Positions 1-12,540 of a DNA stretch of 64,000 bases are shown piece by piece. Under the pieces are notes generated by a model. It had not been told where the DNA came from. It was given only the letters and a program-made list of their open reading frames with translations, and did not search any database. The translations under genes were made by a program, and so were the position numbers. The first letter of the stretch is position 1. Each line of letters starts with the position of its first letter. The DNA is from Lineus longissimus (taxonomy: Eukaryota > Nemertea > Pilidiophora > Heteronemertea > Lineidae), in contig NC_088317.1 of the NCBI RefSeq assembly GCF_910592395.1, forward strand, positions 6,202,001 to 6,266,000, written 5' to 3'.

Positions 1-610
1 TTTCGGAATTTTAGAACGGTAGTTGATAAAGCTTGGAATCGGTGAAACCTTGGAACCAGTGATAAACCTTGGAATAGTCAGTACTAAACCGTGGAATCAC
101 TGTGCAAGCACTGCGTGAAATCGGGTGCGGTCCTTCCACGATTTATACCCTTCCAACTACCAATCTCGTCACAGCTGACTTTATTGATAGCAATTTGCCA
201 GTAGTTCCAGAAACCACCTTTTTGTGGAGGATGACGTCATCATGGAATGCATTTGAATGCATTTGAAATGCGTTGTTGTCGTTAAAATATAAACTTATAT
301 TCACGAAGGGCCGCAATTGCAAATGTCTAATGATTTCTTTTCAATGAAAGCAAAAGAAAGGTTTTGTGATTGTTTTGTTTTCCATATACTCAAATAAAAC
401 GTTTTTATTAGAAGAATCATTTTGTATATTATATAATGCTCTGATTAAGCTTGGTAGATAGGACAAACATGCACACGGGAATCACTAAAAAATGTGTCCG
501 CTCAGAACTGGTGACATCACGAAAATATATCTACATCCCTCGATGTGTACATGAAGATGTACGAAATCGCTCACAGCGAAGGAATTTGTTCACATTTTTC
601 ATCTCCAAAC

Positions 611-784
611 CCGGTGTGACGGGGATAGTAGTCCTAGGGCTGATAGTCCGTGTAACAAGAGTCCGCATTGCTAAATGTTTTGGTTAGGGTTTATAGCGGT
701 ACAATAGTTCATGCTGCTTAATTGGTCAAATACAATGCTACCGGACTATGACTCCAGGGGGACTATATCCGCTGTCACACCGGC
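611..784. mobile_element. MITE with CCGGTGTGAC terminal inverted repeats
   Basis: The ends CCGGTGTGACGGGGATAGTA and GGACTATATCCGCTGTCACACCGG are imperfect inverted repeats of about 24 bp. The element interrupts element A between sequences that are contiguous in the copy at 39,001-39,035. It is non-coding. Confidence 0.65.
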
Positions 785-800
785 TAAAACCTTCGGTAAT

Positions 801-3800
801 ATGTAAAGAGCAAGCTCTAGTGAACTCACACAACTGTTTGACATGGGGGAGCCCCCCAAACCCACGTCCTTCTGACATATTTAGCCAGAACATTGGGGGA
901 TGAGTCCCTAAGCCCCCTCCCCCGTTCTCTGAAAGTGACAGGTTTTAGTCAGTATATTGGGGGGAAGGCCCCCCAACCCCCCCCCCCCATTGGACTCTAA
1001 AAATAGAATTCCTTGGAGACGCTGAACAATAAGGCCCCATAAAGAAATAGTTCCCGCCCCGGTAGCTGTCTCATAATTGCTGACAGAAGCAGCTCTTTGT
1101 GGTGAAATAATAATTGAATGCATGTCATGACATCCAGGAGCTTTTTCTCATTTCTAAAACAGTTGCATGGTTGGAATGAATTTCCAAATCAGTCCGTCAA
1201 ATCTCTATGCAATGAAAATTGAAATGTCACAACATACTGTCTCCACCGACGTTGTCCTGTATGTCTTAGCAGACGATTTTTAAATAAATGATGTGATTGA
1301 TATACTTGTAGATTGGAATGAATTATTTCTTCAATGATATGAAAGCTGAAAACCCTCTGACATGTCTGAGTACAAAAATGCAGAGCAAGACACATTATGC
1401 ATGTCATGACACCCAGGAGCTTTTTCTCATTTCTGAAACAGTTGCATGGTTGGAATGAATTTCCAAATCAGTCCGTCAAATCTCTATCCAAATGGAACTT
1501 TAAGACCACTCTATATTTGTGCAGTAGTGTTAAAACTGACTTCTTTGAAGCAAAGTACGTAAATCGAGAAGAAGAGGACGTTTTCTTTGTCTGCAATGAA
1601 ATGTCACAACTGTCTCGGCCGACGTTGTCCTGTGTGTCCTAGCAGACGATTTTTAAATACATGATGTCCCACACCCGAACTTCAGTGGCGCCGGTGTAAA
1701 TAAATCTACTTGTGTGAATGGTCAATGGCTCATGACGTCATGAAATAATTGCGTCACGAGGAAGGAAACAATGGGAATCACGTCCGACGTGGTAACTGTT
1801 GGTGCGTTGCTTCGTGAATGCAGGATCGGCCAACGCGCGGCCCGTATGGAATGCGACAAACTGTACCGGAACCAGAATTGTCATGGGTCTGCACAAATGT
1901 TTTCAGATTCGATGGACATGATGGATATATGAATTTTGTTTACACTTTATACATACGTAACCATTACACTCACTACGTTGTGTGAGTTAATATGTAAAGA
2001 GCAAGCTCTAGTGAACTCACACAACTGTTTGACATGGGGAGCCCCCAAACCCCCGTCCTTCTGACATATATAGCCAGTACATTGGGGGATGAGTCCCCCA
2101 AACCCCCTCCCCCGTTCTCTGAAAGTGACAGGTTTTAGTCAGTACATTGGGGGGAAGCCCCCCCCCCCCCATTGGACTCTAAAAATAGAATTCCTTGGAG
2201 ACGCTGAACAATAAGGCCCCATATAGAAATAGTCCCCGCCCCGGTAGCTGTCTCATATCTGCTGAAAGAAGCAGCTCTTTGTGGTGAAATAATAATTGAA
2301 TGCATGTCATGACACCCAGGAGCTTTTTCTCATTTCTGAAACAGTTGCATGGTTGGAATGAATTTCCAAATCAGTCCGTCAAATCTCTATGCAATGAAAA
2401 TTGAAATGTCACAACTGTCTCCACCGACGTTGTCCTGTATGTCCTAGCAGACGATTTTTAAATAAATGATGTGATTGATATACTTGTAGATTGGAATGAA
2501 TTATTTCTTCAATGATATGAAAGTTGAAAACCCTCTGATATGTCTGAGTACAAAAATGCAGAGGCAAGACACATCATGCATGTCATGACACCCAGGAGCT
2601 TTTTCTCATTTCTGAAACAATTGCATGGTTGGAATGAATTTCCAAATCAGTCCGTCAAATCTCTATCCAAATGGAACTTTAAGACCACTCTATATTTGTG
2701 CAGTAGTGTTAAAACTGACTTTTTGAAGTAAAGTACGTAAATCGAGAAGAAGAGGACGTTTACTTCGTCTGCAATGAAATGTCACAACTGTCTCCGCCGA
2801 CGTTGTTGTCCTGTATGTTCTAGCAGACGATTTTTAGATACACTTCAAGACAGTGGCGCCGGTGTGAATAAATCTACTTGCGTGATTGGTCAATGGCTCA
2901 TGACGTCATGAAATAATTGCGTCAACAACGGGAATCATGGTAACTGTGGTTGCGGTGCGTCGTGAAAGCAGGATCGGCAAGCGCGGCCCGTATGGAATGC
3001 AACAAACTGTACCGGAACCGGAACTGTCATGGGTCTGCACAAATTTTTTCAGATTCGATGGACATGATGTATATATGAAATTTGTTTACACTTTATATAC
3101 ATACGTAACCATTACACTCACTACGTTGTGTGAGTTAATATGTAAACAGCAATCTCTAGTGAACTCACACTTGTAACTGTTTGACATGGGGGAGCCCCCC
3201 AACCACCGTCCTTCTGACATATTTAGCCAGTACATTGGGGGATGAGTCCCCCAAACCCCCTCCCCAGTTCTCTGAAAGTGACAGGTTTTAGTCAGTACAT
3301 TGGGGGAAGGCCCCCCCCCCATGGCATTGGACTCTATAAATAGAATTCCTTGGAGACGCTGAACAATAAGGCCCCATAAAGAAATAGTCCCCGCCCCGGT
3401 AGCTCTCTCATATCTGCTGACAGAAGCAGCTCTTTGTGGTGGTGAAATAATAATTGAATGCATGTCATGACACCCAGGAACTTTTTCTCATTTCTGAAAC
3501 AGTTGCATGGTTGGAATGAATTTCCAAATCAGTCCGTCAAATCTCTATCCAAATGGAACTTTAAGACCACTCTATATTTGTGCAGTAGTGTTAAAACTGT
3601 CTTTTTTGAAGTAAAGTACGTAAATCGAGAAGAAGGGGACGTTTTCTTTGTCTGCAATGAAATGTCACAACTGTCTCCGCCTACGTTGTTGTCCTGTATG
3701 TTCTAGAAGACGATTTTTAGATACAAATTCAAATTCAAATTCAAATTCTTTTATTACACTAAAAACGCCCACTAGGGGCAAACGGTAACATACAATAATT

Positions 3801-4378
3801 ATTACAAAATATATCATAAGAAATTACAGGTTATACAGAATAAGCTCACAACTATTTAAAGATAAAATCATAATAATGCCAATGGAATCAGGGCAATACA
3901 GAGTTACGCTCAGCAGAGGGAGGTGAAGGATTTTCTAGATATATTTTAGTCAGATCCGACACAGACAGAAAATGGAGATTACTCGTATCATAACTGGCAT
4001 TGAGCTTTGCCCTTAAAGAGGTATATATCGGGCATGTCGCAAGGAAGTGAGAAACATCCTCAAATGATGTCCAGGACAGTGGCGCCGGTGTGAATAAATC
4101 TACTTGCGTGAATGGTCAATGGCTCATGACGTCATGAAATAATTGCGTCACGAGGAAGGAAACAATGGGAATCATGGTAACTGTGGTTGCGGTGCGTCGT
4201 GAAAGCAGGATCGGCAAGCGCGGCCCGTATGGAATGCAACAAACTGTACCGGAACCGGAACTGTCATGGGTCTGCACAAATTTTTTCAGATTCGATGGAC
4301 ATGATGGATATATGAATTTTGTTTACACTTTATACATACACGTAACCATTACACTCACTACGTTGTGTGAGTTAATAA
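801..4378. repeat. Tandem array of three ~1.15-1.24-kb units
   Basis: Units start at about 801, 1,992 and 3,140 with ATGTAAAGAGCAAGCTCTAG or a close variant. Each contains a C-rich stretch, a segment around CATGTCATGACACCCAGGAG (present twice in units 1 and 2, once in unit 3), and TCATGACGTCATGAAATAAT. Short open frames recur in every unit but are not conserved as proteins. The array lies inside element A, between GGTAAT and AATAAACCTTC, which are joined in intact copies. Confidence 0.75.
3720..4075 (-). mobile_element. 5'-truncated LINE 3' end with an AAATTC-type tail
   Basis: On the minus strand a short frame contains HFLATCPIYTSLRAKLNAS, matching the C-terminal end of LINE ORF2 proteins (HFLL-CP-Y pattern). 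It ends at a stop, then an AT-rich 3' region, then a run of ATTTGA repeats at about 3,723-3,745. The fragment interrupts unit 3 of the tandem array; the same site is uninterrupted in unit 2 near 2,840. A dead insertion. Confidence 0.65.
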
Positions 4379-4869
4379 ACCTTCATCTACGTTTCTTGTC
4401 ATGTTTAAGACGATGTACGGATAAGTGCCAGCCGGTACTGCATGATGTAGTCAATCTTCTCTGTATCACCCTGTATGATCACACCGCTCCGTAGTTCAAA
4501 TAGGCCCCGTGTGGTGGCGTAGTAAGCGGAGCGCTGATTGGTCCATATTATGGGTGTTTGGTGGGCGTGTCGTGACGTGCATGCCCATATTTGGGAGATC
4601 AGTAATGTACACTGGAGGCGAGGTCTGACTGGGTTGTTCTGAAATATATATTGTTGAATCGGATATGCGACTGATTTCTAAACTACCGTCAAATTCCGAT
4701 CTGATCATGTAAAAATAATCTCCAAATATCAATTCATAACCACCTTAGGTTCCAATCGCATTGTTTCATGTTTTTATGCATTTTTAGGACTGATTCCAAG
4801 GTTTATCACTGGTTCCAAGGTTTCACTGATTCCAAGCTTTATCAATTACTTTTTTAGGACTGTTCTCAT

Positions 4870-6119
4870 CAGAGGACAACTCTAATAAGGCTTTGGCACA
4901 GATTTTGTTGGAGTTGATGAGTTTGACATGAGCTAAATGGTCTGAACTTTGCGATTAGAGATAGGCGTTCGCGTTGGCGTATCGGGGATTTGCGAAAACT
5001 CCCTATTGTCGATATGAGGTACAAATAGACCATTTTGTGCACATGGTATAGGGCCCCATCTCTACGGCCGAGTTCGGGCGCGCAGAGTCGGACCGGACCC
5101 GCGGATCGGTACGAAAGCCCAGTAGGTTCATTCAAACTCGACGTGGCACGTTGGATGCTTTCTAATTTGAAAATACTTATTTTACTATTTAGGTTAAACG
5201 ATGAGGTTTGAATAATGAATGTTTCTTTTTCAGTTAGCCTTCTTGGCTATTGTATCCCCGATTTACCTCTCATGACGTCATTTTTAACCTAATTTACCAT
5301 GCGGATTCGCCCCTCAAAAACTAACTTGATCAGTGCTTATCAGTGCCTTGGCGTATATCCAAGTAAATACCACACCACAAATACTGATGGCTTATATCGA
5401 TCACGGACATACACAGCAGCACTATTCGTAGCGGAATAAAATAACGGTTTTATGTTTTTCAAATCGCTTTTGATAAAAATCATTAGGTAATCATTGTGTC
5501 CTACTTTCAGGCTTCATACATTTTTGAGTTACCCAAACCAAAGGACCTAAGTCATGCCTATCACCGTATGTTATCAAGCTCTTGCACCAGCTCGTATACT
5601 GCATGCCGTGCCCCCTCGCGGTGGACGGGGAAAGGAAAGAAATTAATTAATCCACAATTTTGACCTTTTCAAAAAAGTTCTTCAAAGTAAAAACGTCTCA
5701 GGGCAGAAGAGCCGGGGCGCCCCCTCATCAGATTCAGGAGGATGAATTGGTACAACTGCTACGAGCTGAGATTATCGCTAAATTCCCTGAAAGTCAGTCG
5801 TGTGTTTGGACATAGTTGCATGTAGCCTTTGTATTGTCTTCGGCCCCACTTCCATTGAATAGTGAAGTTCACGGCAGTATCGGAAGTGGGGATTGTCACG
5901 GTCCAGTGAAGTAGAAACAGTTGGGGCAGAAAATAATGATTACTCATTTCGCGATTTCTTATCTCGCGGTATATAAAAAGCCGCCGTAAAGTGTTTATTT
6001 TCGGTAATGTAAGACAAAAAAGATTTTTGGAGGATCTGACAAGAACTTGTTATTAATTGAAGTAGCTGTATGGGAATAAAAGGAAATCATCGAATTTTGG
6101 TCAATTCATGAATCCGGAT
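4870..6119. other. Intergenic, no feature recognised
   Basis: Only short frames occur, none with recognisable motifs. No clear repeat ends or splice-site-bounded coding segment were seen. Confidence 0.5.
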
Positions 6120-8145
6120 AGTAATCGTAATTTATATATATATGTTTATTTCGTACTGTAGTACAGAGAATTACAAAGATAGTGCAGATAACAATCACGT
6201 GCAAGGTGCGAGTGCAAGATACAAAATCATAATACACACCCGAGACATAAGTACATAGAGATTTCTTAACCGGCGGAACACAAGTTCCACATCAGAGGAC
6301 AATTAACCCGTACATGAAAATACTAACAGTTCCTTAATTTCTTCTGTATTCAGAAAGTTCCAGCCTTCTTCACGCATAACCATTAATTCCCTAATCTGAG
6401 AAGCCACCATGTTTTGCCCGTTTCTATTATTTTCCCTGTTTAAATCCCTCAACATTGTCCTCAGATCTGGAACCTGATATCTACTCCAATTATGATTGTT
6501 AGAAATAGAGGTAAAACTTTTCCCTATTGGCGACTTTAACCCCGAGGTGATTAACTGAACACTGACCCTAACGAACTTATTCTCTGAAACCCTGAACCCA
6601 TGTATAAACGTGACAAACCTTTTCTCGAGTCGTGACTTTATACAACAATCCTGCGCAATATCTGGCAAGAGTACATTATGAGTACGGTATGGTAAAAATA
6701 ATAATTGTCGGATACATTTCCGCCATGCAATATACAGTTCTTCCATACACACCTGAGACAATTCCAATAATTGGTACCCATACAATGGCATACAATAACA
6801 TTTAAATAAACTGTAGCGTGTCTGAAAATTTGCAAATCTAAATTGAGCTAGAAGTAGGTTAGTCCGCCTATACAAATCGTTTACCATACACTGTACCCGT
6901 CTCATTCCTACATCACCCCCCAACAAAATGCCCAAATTAATTTCCTCCCTCGACAGGCGTACCATATTCCCTTGAAAAATTACCCCATCAGGTGGATCGT
7001 CACAACCAAATACTAAAAACCGGCTTTTTGTAGCATTAAAAACAATTTTGTACTGAAGAGAAAACTCGCTTGCAAAACCCAGCATCTTTCTCAATCCAAA
7101 GAATGACGGAGCTAACAGGATTAAGTCATCGGCATACGCAAATACACCACAAAATATGCTACCTACATAACAACCCACACCCGACCGAGACAATTTTTCC
7201 ACAAGTTCATCAATGTAGATGCCAAACAGGAGATAGCACCCCACCCTATTTCACATCGTTACTAACACTAAAATCAGATGAAATACTATCGCCCTATTGG
7301 ACCTGCATACATTGACCAGTATATAGGATTGCCAAGAAACGTGGGACACAAACCTTTATTTACAAGAAGCCTGAATAATTTCACGAAATGGCGGACACTA
7401 TCAAACGCACGACTAGCATCAAGCATCATACAATATACAGGAGTTTTACTACTGTTGTAGTATTCTATTACTTCGTTTACAGCAGTGCTACCTGGTAGCA
7501 GTGGAAAGTCCAGCTTTGAAACCGAATTGAGCATCAGCTGTATTTAACACAGCATCATATTTCTTCAAAAAAACGTTGTCTAAATTTTTACCAATGATAA
7601 TGCTAAGTGATATTCCTCTATAATTGTCAGATGAACTCAAGGATTTACGATTATTCTTCGGAATAGGTATCATCCTCGTCTTCGAAAAACTAATAGGACA
7701 ATATCCATGTGAGATCACAGAATAAAATGATCTGACTGAATGTTAGGGTAACTATCCTTCTTCCCCCTCTTAAGTTTCCTAATACCCAGGCTAACATCTT
7801 CTGCGCTAACCCGATGATTTTTATTACATCGTCCCTCACAGCACTTTAACATGATGTTTTCACTCATCGGCTCCTTTAAATTGTTCATATCAACATTATC
7901 ATAAGGCACGGAATTATACAACCTTTTGAATTTATCAGCAAACACTTCACAAATAGCCTCCTTACCCTCGACACCATCCATTAAACTCGGCATTACACCA
8001 CCCGAACCTTTGATCTTTTTGACATGTTTCCAAAACTCTTTATTGTTTTTACGCCTAGCAAATTTTTCAGCAGCAACTCTTATCTTTTGACCCGTCTCAC
8101 GGCCAAGTGATACACAGATCTGGAGTGCCGGCGAATATTCGCAAC
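6120..8145 (-). pseudogene. Decayed non-LTR retrotransposon (LINE) ORF2, reverse transcriptase
   Basis: The minus strand carries pieces of one LINE ORF2 in several frames: 7,993-7,715, 7,718-7,488, 7,534-7,286 and 7,244-6,303. Recognisable landmarks are a DVSLGIRKLKRGKKD segment before the RT domain, SDNYRGISLS, MLDASRAFDSVRH (first catalytic Asp region) and FAYADDLILLAPS, the F/YADD catalytic box. Frameshifts separate the pieces. The endonuclease half is missing, so the copy is 5'-truncated near 8,145 where the propeller-like duplication begins. A 3' region with TA-rich sequence lies at 6,120-6,300. The overall look is CR1/L2/Rex-like, but the clade is not certain. Inactive. Confidence 0.85.
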
Positions 8146-8149
8146 AACA

Positions 8150-9866
8150 CCATTTCTAGGCCTACCATGACCATCCCTGGAACAACCCAATAGCAAGCCA
8201 AAAGTTGAAAGAAGGTTTAACCGGAATGCCCACCGAATACATTAACCGTGAAAATATCATTCGCTACCGCTGCAATTAACGTTATGTACACGTGTGGTAC
8301 ACGTACCTTTAAATTGGGATCTGAAACTTCGTCATGGCATAACCGCGGCTCCGCCTGTACCATTGAAAAAACAACGCACCACCTTTTATCAGAACTGATA
8401 CCAGGTCACCTCCCGGTGAAAAAAATAGATCGAACGTTTTACTAAATTGGAGTCGTATACCATGTGTAAAACCGATAGTTATCCAACGACCAGTTATATT
8501 ATATACAGTGGTGTACACCGTGGTTATCAGCAGTTTATCGAATTTCGAACAGCCAATGACAGCTTTTTCATTGGTGCCAAATTGCCCGTAAAGTGCAAAC
8601 AAACGACGTTGGACTTGCACTCGAAGACATGTTTCAGAGATCGGTATGATACAATGACCTTTGATTTCACCCGTGACGTAGTTATACAGATAAAAGCTAA
8701 AAACACTCCCTTCCTCTTTTAAAAGGATCAGATACTTTCTAGTTTTCGTAAACGATATTTCATAATACACAGTAAGGAATGCCGTTTTGTATAATAGTAC
8801 GTAATTTACACCTACCGATCGATAAACTTGAAGCTTATTGGTTTGAGACTCATCGTTTTGTTTAAGAGACACCAACTCACCAGATAATAGCATAAAAAAA
8901 CAGTCGTATTTACCTATGGTGAACGGAGGCAGAATGGATCCTCTGCTGTGAAGATTATAACGTAGGGACGGGAAGTTCTTTGGAGAGAATGCATGCAGTT
9001 GTAATAACTGTTAAACGTCACCGATAGCTTTGACATTGAATGCGATGGAAAGTTTCCCTTAGGGTACATGTAACTTGCCATGTGTGACAGTACATTTTAG
9101 CCCCGCAAATTAGGAATAGTCTGGCTTGATTGAAGAATCCCTTGTCGGCAACCGTCGTACTGCCGACCAGTTACCCCGAACATTGTCGAGCATAAATTAT
9201 GACACGCGAAGTTTGCCGATTGCATCATGACTAACTGACTAGAGAGAAGCATCGCCGCACTAAATATTTAGAGTCTAGACGTTAACTTCATATAAATGAA
9301 CTGATTCCAAGAGAACCTGGCGATTCTTTGAGCCGGAAACTTGAACATGGAAAATGTTGCCAAATTTGTTCAACAGAATTTGTGTCCATTTTGGTCGCTT
9401 TTTAAACTTAATATCAACAGTTAACTGTTGAAGTTTCATTTCTAAATTTGGGATAATGTTTTTTGTTTGTGCGCACACAACTTGGACTGCATGCTTGATA
9501 TGTATATTCAATGCAAATTTAGAAATAGGCAGTGCAAATGCAATTTGAGGATTGCCCAATACATAAATAAAGTTCTCATTGGGTTGCTTCAAGGTCATAA
9601 TCTGATTTTGAACTTCATGCATCGGATTCAGAGAATAAAGCTTCGAAATCATGTTGCCTGTCCTCATTTGCTTTGAAATGAAAAGGTTTTTCCAGAAGGA
9701 TTGTGGAACAGTACTAGCTGAGTGAACTCCTCGCAGGTAAAACGAGTAGAACGTAGTGAGTCTAAGGACTGTTTCAGGGCTGTGTATGACTGAAATATTG
9801 AAGAGTGTCACCTCCTGGTCGCCGGCCACTGGGGAAAGCAAAGCAAAGTGTGTGTGTAGGTTGGAC
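8150..9866. repeat. Segmental duplication, copy 1 (paired with 15,957-17,647)
   Basis: About 1.7 kb here matches 15,957-17,647 in the same orientation at high identity, including non-coding sequence between the genes. Matching stops at about 9,866 and 17,647, where the second copy runs into different sequence. The LINE at 6.1-8.1 kb abuts the start of copy 1. Confidence 0.85.
8309..8893 (-). CDS. Divergent beta-propeller-like protein, first exon or truncated gene
   Basis: A 194-residue open frame starting MLLSGELVS. Segments such as YLYNYVTGEIKGHC and FSPGGDLVSVLIKGGALFFQWY look like degenerate propeller blades (a strand ending in a short turn, then hydrophobic strand pairs). I cannot assign a named family. 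In the second copy the frame continues through ISKVRVPH and beyond; here a one-base difference near 8,315 turns that into an early stop. The sequence AAAG/GTACGTG at the same point is a good splice donor, so the true product may be spliced to a downstream exon. The start is the first ATG of the conserved frame. Confidence 0.5.
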   Translation of the reverse strand: MLLSGELVSLKQNDESQTNKLQVYRSVGVNYVLLYKTAFLTVYYEISFTKTRKYLILLKEEGSVFSFYLYNYVTGEIKGHCIIPISETCLRVQVQRRLFALYGQFGTNEKAVIGCSKFDKLLITTVYTTVYNITGRWITIGFTHGIRLQFSKTFDLFFSPGGDLVSVLIKGGALFFQWYRRSRGYAMTKFQIPI

Positions 9867-10315
9867 AATGTCGCTTTCATATTATTAAAAATTGTAAGCT
9901 GGCTCTTCTTTGGGAGGGTTACTTTTCCGGTAAAACGCCCCACTCTAAAGTCAAAAAGTACCAGTTTTCTTCCAATTCCCGTTATTTCGAAATGGTTATA
10001 AAAAACGAGGCAAAATCTGGCTTTTCTCAGATAATAAGTCGAGTTGTAGAGAACCATGAAGGCCGTTTTGTTACGATTATGCGCATAAACGAGAGTTCTG
10101 GTGTACGGTATAGGTCGTTCAGTAAAGTGAACCAATATGTAATCTAAATCCGGATTATAATCAAATATAAAGTTGTTTTTGTATGATTCGTCGTTCATAT
10201 GGAGGCGCACATTGGGTATAAGTTGCGCAGCATATTTGAATCTGTATTTCAAGAACCTTGTACCCTGTGTGTCAGTTAATAATGCATTGTATTGAACAGT
10301 ACAATATCGATTCAC
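9275..10315 (-). CDS. Divergent beta-propeller-like protein
   Basis: A 346-residue uninterrupted frame from ATG at 10,315, the longest member of the family in the window. Blade-like segments include KLVLFDFRVGRFTGKVTL and EVTLFNISVIHSPETVLRL. No signal peptide or membrane segment is obvious. Its C-terminal ~190 residues are repeated at 17,055-17,654. The upstream neighbour at 8,309-8,893 is on the same strand with ~380 bp between, so the two may be consecutive family members or exons of one gene. The WD40-like reading is inference from pattern; no biochemical role can be given. Confidence 0.55.
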   Translation of the reverse strand: MNRYCTVQYNALLTDTQGTRFLKYRFKYAAQLIPNVRLHMNDESYKNNFIFDYNPDLDYILVHFTERPIPYTRTLVYAHNRNKTAFMVLYNSTYYLRKARFCLVFYNHFEITGIGRKLVLFDFRVGRFTGKVTLPKKSQLTIFNNMKATLSNLHTHFALLSPVAGDQEVTLFNISVIHSPETVLRLTTFYSFYLRGVHSASTVPQSFWKNLFISKQMRTGNMISKLYSLNPMHEVQNQIMTLKQPNENFIYVLGNPQIAFALPISKFALNIHIKHAVQVVCAQTKNIIPNLEMKLQQLTVDIKFKKRPKWTQILLNKFGNIFHVQVSGSKNRQVLLESVHLYEVNV

Positions 10316-10377
10316 TTTTTGAATGACTTATTTTTCGTTTTTTTTATATATTTCAACCAGACAATACAATTTACCCC

Positions 10378-10933
10378 CTACAGTACATCGTGTCCTTTCC
10401 CAGCCACGGTACGTGTGACATTCCACGTACAACGAATGCCAAACGTTGAACCGACGCATTGAGTGGAGGTGCCCGCGTCCCCAGCAAATGTCCGGCCAGA
10501 AAGGCACCCGATCAATACTGAGAGACGGGGACAGATTGTTGTAGCAACATCATATCGAGTACCTAGCCCAAAATAGAGTGAGCTTGAGGAAGAATGTGGC
10601 CGACACCTGTGCAGTACACAGATGGTACTGACCCTTGTTAAAATCATCACCAATAAAGTAGAACGTAATTGTACGGATTGGCCTGCATCTGCCCACAATA
10701 AACATGCGTATTATTGAAGTTGGGTCTCCAATAAAAAACACACACCAATATGCGCATATATAGCATGGCATTGCCACACTGGTCTCTCGTGCACTTTTCG
10801 ACGGAACCCCAAACCCCTTGGTATAGGGGTCTGAAGCCCTCCGGTGTAGCGTGCCATTGTTCGTGTAACTCATATACCTAACCAAAATGCCTGGACCAAA
10901 TACATTCATATTTGTATTGTAACTTGTGTACAT
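10378..10933 (-). other. Overlapping unassigned reading frames
   Basis: Two overlapping minus-strand frames of 106 and 127 codons cover this interval. Neither shows a domain I recognise. Cys-rich stretches (for example CTWNVTRTVAGKG in one frame) could be an exon of the gene holding the PAN-like segment just upstream, but no convincing splice pattern was found. Confidence 0.2.
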
Positions 10934-10949
10934 TTTACATTGTTGGAAC

Positions 10950-11270
10950 TCAATAAAGACTGAAGTTTAAATTTTGATCGAAGATTTGAGGGGGTATTTT
11001 TGCTTCATGATTCTTGAACTTTACCTTCTTTTGGTAACCGTGACTCCCTTCAAACGCCAATGCCTCCTCCTCCTGCATACACGTCCCCTTCTTCTTGCTC
11101 AACTGACAACATAACTCGCCGTCATTCCGGTAAGCGATGAAGGTTGAACAGGCCGGTTTTCTCCCACAGTGTATCGTACATTTTATGAGGGAAATAACGA
11201 ACTGTCTCCCTAGATCGGGCTCCAGTAAAATCATGTATGAGACGAGTCTGCTGAATATTCCCTGCATCAT
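10950..11270 (-). CDS. Possible PAN/Apple-like domain exon
   Basis: The 106-residue frame contains CTIHCGRKPACSTFIAY followed by CCQLSKKKGTC. The spacing (paired Cys, PAC-x-F-x-Y, then C-x-L) resembles the core of PAN/Apple modules, which bind proteins or glycans outside the cell. No signal peptide is visible and the tail KFKNHEAKIPPQ is not domain-like, so this is probably one exon of a larger gene or a remnant. Confidence 0.3.
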   Translation of the reverse strand: MMQGIFSRLVSYMILLEPDLGRQFVISLIKCTIHCGRKPACSTFIAYRNDGELCCQLSKKKGTCMQEEEALAFEGSHGYQKKVKFKNHEAKIPPQIFDQNLNFSLY

Positions 11271-11289
11271 TTGGCATCGTGTTCAGATG

Positions 11290-12540
11290 ATCGGTCAGAA
11301 CTAATCGTCATATTCGACTAAAAGTAAAATCATTGTCATTTCCATTCAATTCCAAGTGATAACCACCCTAGAGAATCAATTCCCCAGATTGCTGAGAATC
11401 AGGCAGGCCTTCCAGTTTGCCGAGCTCGCCTGTCCTGGGAAAGTAAGAATTTATTCAAAAAGTGTGAAAACTGTGCTGTTGGAGTCTTTCAACGAAATAT
11501 CATTGTGCTCATCTGGTAATAACGTTCTTCAAGTATGATTTGTATCGAATATAAAGAAAAACGTACTTCCGCTTTGTCATGTGGATAGCAAACAAATTTG
11601 AAAATATGCATGGACTGATTTTGTGTGTACACCACAGAATAGTCCGCTGGTTGATTTACCTCGAAATAAAGTGCATACGATGTGATAATGTTCATGTTAC
11701 TTGATGGACACAGTTTATTTTGGAAGATTTACTAATGAGCGCACATTTTGGCTGTTTTTTCTTGTGATGACACTAACCGTGTCATATCAAGTCTGCGGAT
11801 ATAAGCACGAATTTGGCAATACATCAAAGTCGTTTCGTCCAGCTTCAAGTAATGTCCTCCTTAAGGCCCTGCTGCTTTCGGTACAGAAAGCGCTCTAGAA
11901 TACCCACCTGCTGAGTAATTGCTTTGTAAATACCAATATTGATTGATTAATTGATAATACGTAGATCTGTACAATTTCTGCAATGGTGTACTAGATACTA
12001 ATGCACGTGATACCTGAGAACATCGTCCAATAATCGGGATTATTTGATCACCTTGTCGGGCAATAAGGTCCTCTTAGTAACCTTCAATCTGCCTGGAGAC
12101 TGAATATTTCCATCAGCGACCAGTGGTTCAGAGAGAGTATCCTTTGATCTGCTTGGAGAGTGAATATTTCTATCAGCGACAACTAATTACAACAAATAAG
12201 GGACGTCTATTGCGACCAAATCCCTAGCGTCGGTCAAATGGAAAAGGTAGCAAGTCGCACCATTTATGACAAAATTAAGTTTGTTAAACTTACTAGCTAT
12301 CGTTCAGCGACAACTTATTTCAAGTAAGGGACGTTTATGAAAGAACTATCTGACATGATAGCAGCCCGAGTTTAAGCATCAGACGTCGATAGCACTTCCA
12401 TTCAAAGTCTAACAATACAACTGGCTCGACGACCGATTTTAGTCGCCGGAAACTATTATCGGTAAAACGTGAAATCATGATTCAATCGATAACATCGACA
12501 ATGCTAAGTAGCAATAGTACTGTGATGAATAATCAGATAA
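11290..12540. other. Intergenic; small tandem duplication at 12,085-12,190
   Basis: No gene recognised. ATCTGCYTGGAGASTGAATA and ATCAGCGAC recur about 60 bp apart around 12,085-12,190, and AAGGGACGTYTATG recurs at 12,199 and 12,326. Confidence 0.4.

Larger units (their letters stand above)
18..4850 (-). mobile_element. Interrupted inverted copy of the ~1-kb foldback element (element A)
   Basis: The ends carry GGTAGTTGATAAAGC at 18 and its inverse near 4,835-4,850, built of sub-repeats around CTTGGAA and CAGTGA. The sequence at 18-610 and 4,376-4,850 matches, in reverse orientation, the two intact ~1-kb copies at 37,526-39,528. It is split by a MITE (611-784) and by the tandem array at 801-4,378. 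No transposase is encoded, so it is a non-autonomous element of unknown superfamily. Confidence 0.75.

Noticed and set aside
1397-1642. Recurring ~80-codon frames in the 1-4 kb array (also 2,540 and 3,458)
   Set aside because: They recur only because the DNA repeats; frames shift between units and carry no domain.
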